Origin: Candidatus Bathyarchaeota archaeon
GTDB taxonomy: Archaea; Thermoproteota; Bathyarchaeia; TCS64
NCBI GenBank assembly: GCA_016934355.1
Contig: JAFGTA010000085.1
Coordinates: 1-31,636 of the forward strand
Direction of reading: 5' to 3'
Length of the DNA: 31,636 nt
A program made the position numbers and the translations under genes. Each line of letters begins with the position of its first letter. Position 1 is the stretch's first letter. A model generated the notes under the pieces. That model saw only the letters and a list, made by a program, of their open reading frames with translations, did not search any database and was not told the origin of the DNA. Below, piece after piece: positions 14,271-22,030 of the stretch.

Positions 14271-16007
14271 ATGTCGCAGACTAGGCCATCTGCTCACCAG
14301 TTATACTCGAAGTACATCAATAACAAACGTTTACGTGAAGGCGCTTTAGGTGATACAGCCCTGGGGCTCTGGGGTAAAATTCCATTAAACTTGGATGAAG
14401 CTGTCAGACACCTCCAAAAAGTACAGAAAAAAGACGAGCCTGAGTCTGAGCATCTTGAAACACTCAAAAAAAACATGAAGCGTCACCTCCGAAGGCTAGG
14501 GATACTAACAGAGGGGACGTCCCAGAAAATCGATCAGATGCATAAAGGCGTGGTTGAGACAGGCCAGCAGCCAAACTGCCTAGGCGGTCCAAGTCTAATA
14601 CTCAATAAAGTCGCTTATATGAAATATTTAGCCGAGAAAGCAGGCATCGCGCCCTTATATTTTGTCGTCGACTACGATGGTATCCAGCCTGAGCTAACTA
14701 ACACAAGGCTACCCAGCCCCTCACCCCACGGCCTCATTCTCAAATACCCTGTTGAACCTGAATCCGAGAACTGCCCTATATACACACTGGACAACCCGTC
14801 CGAGGAATGGCTCACCCAGAACCTGGAAAAGATCACAAGCAACTATAGAGGTCTTCTCAAAGGCACGCCTCAGAACGAAAAAATACAGCAGAACCTCAAC
14901 CACCTGCTGACAATAATCAAAGCCGCCTTCCACTCCACCCGTAATGTCTCAGAGTTTTCCACCAAAATCATAGGAACCCTCTTGAACGTAGAATCTGAGC
15001 AGGGGGTACCATTATACTGGTACTCTATGCCGAATACAAGACAACTATTTCTAGGCGGCTACGAGACGCTGCTCTCTGAGCCAACTCGTAGCAGATTCGT
15101 GGAAGCAACAAACAAAGCAACAAGGATGGTTGAGGCTTCAGGCTATCTCCCCCAGATTGGAGTGAGGCCCGATGACTATGTTCCCTTTTACTTGGAGTGC
15201 ACCGAGTGTAATAGCACCCGCGTTGAGTTAAGCTATCATAGGAGTTCTGGATCATCGACATCAACCGTTAAAGGAAAATGCAGTAAATGTGGGGAAAAGT
15301 ATGACTACTCCTTCAACGCCGGCAGCCCAGATCTCACAGAGATTATCGATTACATATCTCCCCGCGTCGACACACGTCAATTCATCGTAGGCTCCGTCAT
15401 ACCTGTGTTGGCACGTATAGGCGGACCCGCAGAGACAAGCTACTTCGCTGAATTAGTGCCTGTAGCTAAGGCGCTGGGACTTCCATTTCCGATAATAATG
15501 CAGTACACAAGAGTATTCTATAACACGCCTTGGATCGAGTCAAAGGCCGAGGCGATGAGTGAAGTAGGCTTATCACCCATCGCGAATACGACTCTCTTTA
15601 ATGCCTTGGGTAGGTGGGTTAAGTCCAAGAACGAAGGTGATGAGCAGAAACTCGGATCTGCACATAAAGAGATCCAGTACTCGATTGCATCCTCATATAG
15701 GAACCTGGTGAATACTCTTGAGAGCCTACAGAAAGAGATGGAATCAATAAAGCTGCAGCTTGGTGAATCCAGAGACAGGTCAACATTGATTACAGAACTA
15801 CGAGATAAGCAGAAAACCATGCAGGAGATCGAGCTTTACCTGTCCTGGGCCTTCGGAAGGTTCAGCGCTGAGAAATTCGGCCAAGAGGTCAACTGGAACT
15901 GGATCGACCTTTCCGTCGTCGCCGGTTTAAGCGATATCATGGGAGTATATGAACGCCTCTACAACATTCATACGCCTAACTCTTCTGTTTTTTACATTAA
16001 CTTATAG
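14271..16007 (+). CDS. BshC-like protein (putative cysteine-adding enzyme) with zinc-ribbon insertion
   Basis: This 578-residue protein resembles BshC, the enzyme that adds cysteine in bacillithiol synthesis. Key matches are VVETGQQPNCLGGPSLILNK (residues 95-113, BshC TGQQxGLLGGPxxTxYK) and the SPRVDTRQ...ARIGGPAETSYFAEL segment (363-395, BshC GGPAExAYxAQL). A C-terminal coiled coil (about 455-535) is also typical of BshC. Two features differ. The BshC EDHD-type segment reads VVDYDG here, and a zinc ribbon (Cys310, Cys313, Cys337, Cys340) is inserted in the middle. No BshA or BshB gene is visible, so bacillithiol synthesis is not implied. It lies just upstream of lysW on the same strand, though lysW appears to have its own promoter. 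The substrate is unknown. Confidence 0.72.
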   Translation: MSQTRPSAHQLYSKYINNKRLREGALGDTALGLWGKIPLNLDEAVRHLQKVQKKDEPESEHLETLKKNMKRHLRRLGILTEGTSQKIDQMHKGVVETGQQPNCLGGPSLILNKVAYMKYLAEKAGIAPLYFVVDYDGIQPELTNTRLPSPSPHGLILKYPVEPESENCPIYTLDNPSEEWLTQNLEKITSNYRGLLKGTPQNEKIQQNLNHLLTIIKAAFHSTRNVSEFSTKIIGTLLNVESEQGVPLYWYSMPNTRQLFLGGYETLLSEPTRSRFVEATNKATRMVEASGYLPQIGVRPDDYVPFYLECTECNSTRVELSYHRSSGSSTSTVKGKCSKCGEKYDYSFNAGSPDLTEIIDYISPRVDTRQFIVGSVIPVLARIGGPAETSYFAELVPVAKALGLPFPIIMQYTRVFYNTPWIESKAEAMSEVGLSPIANTTLFNALGRWVKSKNEGDEQKLGSAHKEIQYSIASSYRNLVNTLESLQKEMESIKLQLGESRDRSTLITELRDKQKTMQEIELYLSWAFGRFSAEKFGQEVNWNWIDLSVVAGLSDIMGVYERLYNIHTPNSSVFYINL

Positions 16008-16046
16008 GGAACCGCTTTTGTGAGGCTCCTTATGATAATATTGTTC

Positions 16047-16054
16047 CTTAAAAC
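16047..16054 (+). promoter_or_regulatory. TATA box of the lysW operon
   Basis: CTTAAAAC is centred 24 bases before the lysW ATG at 16074. An overlapping TTTATAAC follows a few bases later. The lysWXYZ genes therefore appear to have a promoter separate from the BshC-like gene. Confidence 0.4.
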
Positions 16055-16073
16055 TTTATAACGTGCTCAACAC

Positions 16074-16277
16074 ATGCAATCATTGAAACTCGAAGTGAAA
16101 AATATAACCTCAATATGTGTTGAATGCGGCGCAGAGATTACGATGGAAGATGACGCACAAAAGGGAGAGATAACGAGTTGCCCTGATTGTGGGACAGACT
16201 ACGTCGTCGAGCTGGACGAAAAAGGCTTCAAGCATTTAACAGAACTCAATTTAGAAGGAGAAGACTGGGGCGAATAA
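16074..16277 (+). CDS. lysW: LysW amino-group carrier protein
   Basis: LysW is the small acidic protein that carries alpha-aminoadipate (lysine route) or glutamate (arginine route) on its C-terminal glutamate, protecting the amino group through the following steps. The 67-residue chain has the zinc ribbon (Cys15, Cys18, Cys36, Cys39), a negatively charged surface, and the signature C-terminus EDWGE. It is about ten residues longer at the N-terminus than most LysW (about 54-56), so an internal start is possible, but no closer ATG precedes the ribbon. It heads the run lysW-lysX-lysY-lysZ. Confidence 0.95.
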   Translation: MQSLKLEVKNITSICVECGAEITMEDDAQKGEITSCPDCGTDYVVELDEKGFKHLTELNLEGEDWGE

Positions 16278-16303
16278 GAGCTTCCGTGTTTACCTCATTG
16301 AAC

Positions 16304-16309
16304 AAGGAG
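16304..16309 (+). promoter_or_regulatory. Ribosome-binding site of the lysX-like gene
   Basis: AAGGAG stands 10 bases before the ATG at 16320. This is one of the few strong Shine-Dalgarno sequences in the window, and it supports this start inside the operon. Confidence 0.5.
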
Positions 16310-16319
16310 TATATATTAC

Positions 16320-17501
16320 ATGGCTGAGATCGCCTTAATCTGTGATCAGACAGAGACAGATGAGCTAGGCATCAGGGTAACAGCCAGCCAGATGGGCATC
16401 GATTTAAAGCTGATACCTTTTTTCAAATCGGCTTTCGCCTTCAATCATGAAGGTTACACGTACAGAACTATGGGTAGAGACAACACGAGGATACTAAACG
16501 ATGTACGCGTCTTCCTTAACAGGTGCCAAAGCAAACACAGGAGACTGTACACGACGACTATCTTCGAGTCTATTGGGAAACAAGTGGTTAACCCAACCAG
16601 CATTGAAATGAGCTGCCACAGTAAATTACGTACATTATTGGCGTTAGCAGCGAAAGGTATACAGATACCTAGAACGGTCTACGCTGCTTCTAATGTAAAA
16701 GAGTCCATCGCGGGTGGAGGGGTCCAGGATAACACGGAGTCCATCTGTGAGCTGCTGGAACGTGAGCTTGATGGCAAAATGGTGATCAAGCCGGACGCTG
16801 GCTCACATGGCAGAGGGGTCGCTCTGGCTGAGAATAGAGAAAGCCTACGCTCGGTTCTAAGTACAATAGCGCCTGGAGTATCGAACCCTTCCGGCGTCAT
16901 CGCGCAGGAACTTATACCGAAGTGGTTCTACGACCTTAGGATACTCGTCTACAAGAAGAAGGGGGAGCACCCCAAATGCCATGAGGATGCTCTTGCACGT
17001 GGCGGCTTCAAGGACTTTAGGACAAACACGTTCCTCGGTAACATGGTTTTCAGAGCCAAGCTACCGAGGAAGGTGAGGGAAAAAGCCGAGGCGTGTGCAG
17101 CCATACTGGGGGGGAAAGGAGATGCATGGGTATTAGCTTTGGACGCGCTTCCGTACATCCCGCGGGAGATGATGAGAGACGAGGACCAGCTAGTGAATAG
17201 CTTTAAGGAGCTTGAGGCCCCGTTCGCGGAAGTCACTCGAGTAAAGGAGAGGCGGAGAAAGAAGCAACGCTTCGAGAAGTACACTGAGGATATTAATAGG
17301 ACTTACACGGCGTACATGGAAGCCGAGCCCTATAGGTACATCGAAGCTGTTGTCAATGATACGTTAGATAAGACAGCAGATAACATATACTTTCACGAGG
17401 GGAACGCTTGCCCCGAGTTCTGGGAGCAGACGAGGGTCGTGGCGGGGATTAACCTCGCCGAGGACATGCTGGGTTGCGCGCAGAGCCTAATTGATAGGTA
17501 G
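16320..17501 (+). CDS. lysX: LysX/ArgX-like ATP-grasp ligase, long form
   Basis: LysX-type enzymes use ATP to join the amino group of aminoadipate or glutamate to the C-terminal glutamate of LysW. The ATP-grasp signatures are MVIKPDAGSHGRGV (154-167), AQELIPKWFYDLRILV (195-210), FRTNTFLGN (233-241) and the metal-binding HEGNACP (359-365). The middle part VVNPTSIEMSCHSKLRTLLALA matches the LysX/RimK fold. At 393 residues it is over 100 longer than usual LysX (about 280). Most of the excess is a basic insertion at about 277-355, including VKERRRKKQRF, placed between the last two ATP-grasp strands. Position between lysW and lysY makes LysX the natural role. Aminoadipate versus glutamate specificity cannot be decided. 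Confidence 0.8.
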   Translation: MAEIALICDQTETDELGIRVTASQMGIDLKLIPFFKSAFAFNHEGYTYRTMGRDNTRILNDVRVFLNRCQSKHRRLYTTTIFESIGKQVVNPTSIEMSCHSKLRTLLALAAKGIQIPRTVYAASNVKESIAGGGVQDNTESICELLERELDGKMVIKPDAGSHGRGVALAENRESLRSVLSTIAPGVSNPSGVIAQELIPKWFYDLRILVYKKKGEHPKCHEDALARGGFKDFRTNTFLGNMVFRAKLPRKVREKAEACAAILGGKGDAWVLALDALPYIPREMMRDEDQLVNSFKELEAPFAEVTRVKERRRKKQRFEKYTEDINRTYTAYMEAEPYRYIEAVVNDTLDKTADNIYFHEGNACPEFWEQTRVVAGINLAEDMLGCAQSLIDR

Positions 17502-17509
17502 GTGAGGGG

Positions 17510-18556
17510 TTGAAGGTCGCTATTATGGGTGGGTCGGGGTACGCGGGCGGAGAGTTACTGAGGATACTGCTGCTTCACCCCGAAGTAGAGGTTGAAGCCG
17601 TCACATCTTCCACATACCAAGGGGAGTTCCTGTACACGATTCACCCGAATCTACGGGGCTTCACGAACCTGAAGTTTACCCAGTTTGACTCCAAGGCCAT
17701 CACTGATAGCTGTGACCTTGTTTTCTTGGCAACGCCTCACGGAACGTCGAAGGGGTACGTCCCTCAACTACTTGAAACTGGGTTAAAAGTAGTTGACCTA
17801 AGTGCAGATTTTAGGCTTCATGACCCTGCAGACTACCCCCGATGGTACGGTTGGGAGCACCCTAACCCTGAGATGTTAAAAGAAGCAGTCTATGGGCTTC
17901 CTGAGCTTCACAGAGAGGAGATAAGAGGGGCTACGCTTGTTGCGTGCCCCGGCTGCATGGCCACGGCGTCGATCCTCGCATTGACTCCTATGGTCAAGTC
18001 AGGGCTGGTCGAGCCTAACAGAATCATACTCGATGCGAAGATCGGGTCTTCAGGTGGAGGTAGAACGCCTACTCCGGCGAATCATCATACTGAGAAATTC
18101 GGTGGGATACGCCCCTATCAGGTGACCGGTCACAGGCACATTGCGGAGATCGAGCAGGAGGTCTCTGCCGCGGGAAACTATAACGTCGCAGTTGGGTTCA
18201 CCCCTCATTCGGCTAACATGGCGAGGGGAATTCTTATCACCGCTCACCTTTGGCTGAGTAGACAATCCAGCGACCGCGATATATGGGGTGCTTACAGGGG
18301 CATGTATGGCAACGAGCCCTTCATAAGGTTCGTAAAGACGAAGAAAGGGCTTCATAACCTCCCTGACCCTAAGAACGTTGTAGGCACTAACTTCTGCGAC
18401 ATAGGCTTCGAGCTGGATGAGCATGTTGATAGACTCGTCGTCTTTTCTTCTATCGATAACATCATGAAGGGGGCTTCTGGACAGGCTGTCCAGTGCTTTA
18501 ACATCATGAACGGCTTCGATGAGCGTACAGGTCTGAACCTGATAGGCATCCACTAG
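17510..18556 (+). CDS. lysY: LysW-aminoadipate/glutamate semialdehyde-forming reductase (LysY/ArgC family)
   Basis: This NADPH-dependent reductase converts the LysW-bound acyl phosphate to the semialdehyde, third in the LysW pathway. The 348-residue protein has the dinucleotide loop GGSGYAGGELLRILL at the N-terminus, the catalytic Cys149 in ACPGCMAT, and the HRHIAEIEQE motif with the active-site histidine near 210. It begins at TTG 17510 behind a GGTGAGG ribosome-binding site, 8 bases after the preceding stop. Ordinary ArgC acting on N-acetylglutamyl phosphate has the same fold, and the linked lysW decides the call. One enzyme often serves both lysine and arginine in TACK archaea. Confidence 0.92.
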   Translation: MKVAIMGGSGYAGGELLRILLLHPEVEVEAVTSSTYQGEFLYTIHPNLRGFTNLKFTQFDSKAITDSCDLVFLATPHGTSKGYVPQLLETGLKVVDLSADFRLHDPADYPRWYGWEHPNPEMLKEAVYGLPELHREEIRGATLVACPGCMATASILALTPMVKSGLVEPNRIILDAKIGSSGGGRTPTPANHHTEKFGGIRPYQVTGHRHIAEIEQEVSAAGNYNVAVGFTPHSANMARGILITAHLWLSRQSSDRDIWGAYRGMYGNEPFIRFVKTKKGLHNLPDPKNVVGTNFCDIGFELDEHVDRLVVFSSIDNIMKGASGQAVQCFNIMNGFDERTGLNLIGIH

Positions 18557-18564
18557 GTGAATGC

Positions 18565-19371
18565 ATGCTCATAGTTGTCAAGGTTGGCGGCGACCTGCTG
18601 AAGGAGGGTCTACCGGATGCGCTGCTAAACGACCTTGTTTCACTGTGTAAAGAGCATCAGGTTATTCTGGTTCACGGTGGAGGCGACTTGGTAACTGAGA
18701 TATCTACTAAGCTTGGGCACCCGCCCAAGTTCGTTACATCTCCCAAGGGCTTCAGAAGCCGCTACACGGACAAAGAGGAGTCCCTTATTTTCACCATGGT
18801 GATGACCGGCTTGATCAACAAGCAGATAGTAGCCAGACTGGAGAGCCGTGGCGTGACGGCTATTGGTCTCAGCGGTATTGACGCCCACTTGATCAGAGCG
18901 ACCCGGAAAAAGCAGCTGATCATTATAGATGAGAGGGGCAGGAGAAAGCTGATCGAGGGAGGCTACACCGGGCAGATAACGGAGATCAACACGGAGACTC
19001 TTCGGCTAATAATTTCGAAGGGGATAATGCCGATTATTTCTCCGGTCGCTATCGGGGAGGAGCATGAACCCCTCAACGTTGACGGGGATAGGATGGCAGC
19101 CGGGATCGCGTCCAGTCTTGGCGCAGATCGTCTAGTACTGCTCACCGACGTCAAAGGGATGACGTTAAACAACCGCTTTGTACCGAAGCTGAACGTAAAC
19201 GAGGTTGAGGCAGTGATTAGCGACATTGGCCCGGGGATGATCACTAAGGTCTATGCTGGGGCTGAGGCTGTGAGGAATGGCGTCAAGGAGGCTATCATCG
19301 CTTCAGGCTTATCAGAGAACCCGATCACTAGGGCATTGAATCACGATGAATGCACGGTAATAAGCAAATAA
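18565..19371 (+). CDS. lysZ: LysW-aminoadipate/glutamate kinase (LysZ/ArgB family)
   Basis: This kinase phosphorylates the side-chain carboxylate of the LysW-bound amino acid, the step before LysY. The 268-residue amino-acid kinase fold starts VVKVGGDLL, with HGGGDLVTE near 32. It carries FVTSPKGFRSRYTDKE (51-66), the SRYTDKE version typical of LysZ rather than acetylglutamate-specific ArgB. Later motifs are LNVDGDRMAAGIAS and LLTDVKGM. It starts 8 bases after lysY and ends the operon. The aminotransferase (LysJ) and deacylase (LysK) that complete the route are not nearby. Its 3' end converges on cheA with a 37-base gap. Confidence 0.93.
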   Translation: MLIVVKVGGDLLKEGLPDALLNDLVSLCKEHQVILVHGGGDLVTEISTKLGHPPKFVTSPKGFRSRYTDKEESLIFTMVMTGLINKQIVARLESRGVTAIGLSGIDAHLIRATRKKQLIIIDERGRRKLIEGGYTGQITEINTETLRLIISKGIMPIISPVAIGEEHEPLNVDGDRMAAGIASSLGADRLVLLTDVKGMTLNNRFVPKLNVNEVEAVISDIGPGMITKVYAGAEAVRNGVKEAIIASGLSENPITRALNHDECTVISK

Positions 19372-19408
19372 CGTGTCCAATGTTTCTAAATATAGAGAAC
19401 ATTTTTTC

Positions 19409-21106
19409 TCAGCAATGTTGCTGGATAAGCATCCAGATATCCAGTATGGGTGAAGCCTGCCCATCGCTCAGGATGGTCATGCCCGCCAGCCAAGGCATGT
19501 CAAGCATCTTATTGCCCTCGCTTGACTTTATCACGACCTCCTCAAAACCGAGTATCTCAGACACTTTGACGCAAAGCTTCTTGTTGCGTTTATTCAAGAT
19601 GATCCCGTAGTTGACCTGAACATCGTCTCTGATACCAAGTAGCTTCGATATGTCGTAGACGGGTATGATCTCGTCTCGGTACTCGACTAGGGCGGTTTCA
19701 CCCATGTACGTTTTAGGCACCGTCGCCTCGGCGGGAACGATCGTCTGGACCATTGCCTGCGGAGTCGCGATTATCTGCCCCCCAATGTAGAACAGCAGCA
19801 CCCTCTGGATAGTCATGTTCGTCGGCATCACCATGGTGAAGACGGTGCCTTGGGCATCCGTGATTTGTACGTCGAAGGCGCCGCCGTTGGACTCGATGCG
19901 TTGCTTTATAGCGTAGAGCCCCATCTCGCTGCCCTTCTCCTCGGCGCCTCTGGTGGTGAACCCCGGCATGGTAATCAGGTTGAGCGCCTCCTCGTCGCTG
20001 ATGGTTTCGAGCACATCTTGGGAGACGAGGCCGATCTTGTACGCCTGTCTTTTCACTTGTTCGAGGTTGATCCCTCTGCCGTCGTCCTCTACGGTTATTA
20101 CGACTGACTCTTCCTCGTGGACAGCCTTGAGCTTGACTGTGCCGACCAATATTTTCTTTGCTTCCTTACGCTCGTCGAAGCTTTCTATACCGTGGTAGAC
20201 AGCGTTGCTCAGGAGGCCAAGCAGCGGGTCTACAAGTTCCTCAAGGAGGGTGCGGTCGACCGACACTTCCTCGCCCTGTATGATGAAGTCGACCTGCTTC
20301 CCGTGTTCCTCCGCCATCTCGGAGACCTTGCGCTTGAACATGTTGAATATCTGGCCGAGGCTGGTCAGCCTCATGGTCAGAACTCCCATGTAGAGGTCGT
20401 TTGTGGTTCTGTCCAGGGAGGACGTTATCTCCCTGAGGCTGCCGTAGTCCTTGGTGTCGTTAAGCCTCTGGTACTGGTTACGGATGAGAACCAGTTCCTC
20501 GATGAGGAGAAACAGCTTGTTAAGGTCACCTACCTTTACCTTGATCTCCTCTATCTGCTGGAGGCTGGCCACGGACTCCGAGCCCGACATCGTGACGGAG
20601 TTCCTGTCGAGAAGCATGTTCTCAACCTTGTCTATGAGGAAATCCACCTGCTGGTTTCCCTCATCCTCGACTATTATGGCTTCAGAGTCGTCAACCCCCA
20701 GAGTGTCGGGGGATGTGAAGACGCAGTGGACGTTCTCACAGGCATCGCTGAATAATTCTATGAGGGTTTCTTTGTCTTCATGAGCGATCAGGACTGTTAT
20801 CTTGCCGTCAAACTTTGGGCTGGACACTATGTCGCCGTCGGGCATGGTTATGATTACTTCCCCTGCCTCTGACAGCTTCTCTATAAGCATGAAGAGCTGT
20901 ATGCCGGCCATGGCTCCGCCGGGTAAGGTGGCCTCCACTGCGTAGAGGCTCATCCCTTTAGCCAGAGCCTTCTTTATCCTAGCGCTCTCGCTTCCCTCGA
21001 TTCTCTCTATTAATGCCCCTATCATACCATCATTAGTCGCGGGCTTAGCATCCTCAAGGTGCCCTTCGAGTTCGGTAAACGAATTATCCGATGTGTCGAT
21101 GCTCAC
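19409..21106 (-). CDS. cheA: CheA-type chemotaxis histidine kinase lacking the P1 phosphotransfer domain
   Basis: CheA phosphorylates CheY in response to receptors. This 565-residue form has a P2-like domain (about 28-135), a P3 dimerisation segment (about 188-285, KVGDLNKLFLLIEELVLIRNQ), and a P4 ATP-binding domain. P4 shows the N box with Asn301 in LLSNAVYHGIES, the G1 box DDGRG at 341-345, GFTTRG, and GSEMGL. A CheW-like P5 (about 430-565) completes it. The HPt (P1) domain with its HTxKG histidine is absent; only 27 unrelated residues precede P2. The N box has Tyr where DHGIE is normal. The start is GTG with a GAGGG site, and TTTAAA-type TATA bases lie about 32 upstream (21133-21142), so it is transcribed separately from the arl genes. 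A P1 protein in trans, or a scaffolding role, would be needed. Confidence 0.9.
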   Translation of the reverse strand: MSIDTSDNSFTELEGHLEDAKPATNDGMIGALIERIEGSESARIKKALAKGMSLYAVEATLPGGAMAGIQLFMLIEKLSEAGEVIITMPDGDIVSSPKFDGKITVLIAHEDKETLIELFSDACENVHCVFTSPDTLGVDDSEAIIVEDEGNQQVDFLIDKVENMLLDRNSVTMSGSESVASLQQIEEIKVKVGDLNKLFLLIEELVLIRNQYQRLNDTKDYGSLREITSSLDRTTNDLYMGVLTMRLTSLGQIFNMFKRKVSEMAEEHGKQVDFIIQGEEVSVDRTLLEELVDPLLGLLSNAVYHGIESFDERKEAKKILVGTVKLKAVHEEESVVITVEDDGRGINLEQVKRQAYKIGLVSQDVLETISDEEALNLITMPGFTTRGAEEKGSEMGLYAIKQRIESNGGAFDVQITDAQGTVFTMVMPTNMTIQRVLLFYIGGQIIATPQAMVQTIVPAEATVPKTYMGETALVEYRDEIIPVYDISKLLGIRDDVQVNYGIILNKRNKKLCVKVSEILGFEEVVIKSSEGNKMLDMPWLAGMTILSDGQASPILDIWMLIQQHC

Positions 21107-21132
21107 TTATCTGTCCCTCGTCTAATGTGTAA

Positions 21133-21142
21133 TTTTAAATAT
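21133..21142 (-). promoter_or_regulatory. TATA box of cheA
   Basis: ATATTTAAAA on the minus strand is centred about 32 bases before the GTG start at 21106. Confidence 0.45.
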
Positions 21143-21238
21143 AGTCTCGTAGTCCCCGTCTTTGAGACTTGGCCGGTGTTCAGAAAATCGGGTAGGAGTA
21201 TATAATGGGTTTATGCATCAATCATATGAAAGATGCTT

Positions 21239-22027
21239 CTATATGCTTGGGGCTGCCTTAGGCTTCTTAAGCTTCAGTTCCTCGACGACCTTCTCCAGCT
21301 CGCTGAGAGTGGAGATCACCTCGCTCTGCTGAAGCATCTCCTCGACCTCGTCCTCCATCTCGGGTTCCTCTTCATCTAGGTCTTGGTTAGCCAGCTCCTC
21401 CAGCACGTTTACGGCTGCCTCCTCCTCTAAATCGGTTTGCTCCTCGGTCTCCGTATCTTCTGGCTCCTCGGCAGCCTCGTCGTCGATCTTGACCTCTATT
21501 GTCCTGTAGTTAAGAGGATCAATAGTAGCGATGGCGGGTTTTTGTCTTTCATCCTGTTCCTCTCCTATTTCGAGGTCTGAGAATGTCTCACTGAGTGGAT
21601 CTAGGGCCTCTGGCTCATCTTCGAACAGTTCGGGCTCCACCTCGTCTTCTGCCTCTTCTGGGCGATACGATTGGGTTGTAGGGGTTTTCTTCCTGGTCTC
21701 CACGTTTCCCTGGCCCGCCGATTGGTATTGTAGATCCTCGATGCGGTCTAAGAGGTCAGTTAACGCGAGTAAGCCGTCTACCTTCTTCTTCACGTTGAAG
21801 TACTCGATGACTACTGTGATCATCGCGGCGGTGGTTAGCAGGTATGATGCGATCAGTATTAGACCGAAGAGGTTTTCACCGAGCAGGGTGTCCAGCGATG
21901 AGATGTCGACTGTCTCGTTGATGGCGTATAGCTGCAGCATCAGGACTACACTGAGAATGATCCCAGACACTAGCAGCCATTTTCCCGGCTCAAAATTTTC
22001 CCTGATCATGTCACTCATTTCATTCAC
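21239..22027 (-). CDS. Two-helix membrane protein with long acidic tail, archaellum-associated
   Basis: This 262-residue protein has two membrane helices (about 17-36 and 54-76) separated by a short loop. A helical segment (KKKVDGLLALTDLLDRIEDLQ) and a long, very acidic low-complexity region (about 115-235) follow, and the end is a short coiled coil with a basic KLKKPKAA tail. I recognise no family. It starts 3 bases after arlJ and lies between arlJ and cheA. The layout of membrane anchor plus cytoplasmic coil recalls crenarchaeal ArlX, which forms a ring around the motor, but ArlX has one helix and no acidic region. A role linking the motor to the chemotaxis array or switch is an inference from position only. 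Confidence 0.7.
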   Translation of the reverse strand: MNEMSDMIRENFEPGKWLLVSGIILSVVLMLQLYAINETVDISSLDTLLGENLFGLILIASYLLTTAAMITVVIEYFNVKKKVDGLLALTDLLDRIEDLQYQSAGQGNVETRKKTPTTQSYRPEEAEDEVEPELFEDEPEALDPLSETFSDLEIGEEQDERQKPAIATIDPLNYRTIEVKIDDEAAEEPEDTETEEQTDLEEEAAVNVLEELANQDLDEEEPEMEDEVEEMLQQSEVISTLSELEKVVEELKLKKPKAAPSI

Positions 22028-22030
22028 CTA

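Noticed and set aside
14271..16007. Class I lysyl-tRNA synthetase or other tRNA-synthetase-like identity
   Set aside because: The zinc ribbon and the neighbouring lys genes suggested it, but HIGH and KMSKS motifs are absent and the TGQQ and GGPAE segments fit BshC better.
18050..18553. 167-codon minus-strand frame inside lysY
   Set aside because: It lies wholly within lysY, which has full catalytic motifs; no promoter or family features are seen.
20117..20755. 212-codon plus-strand open frame opposite cheA
   Set aside because: It is the shadow of the cheA frame on the other strand. Its composition is not protein-like, and cheA has clear domain motifs.
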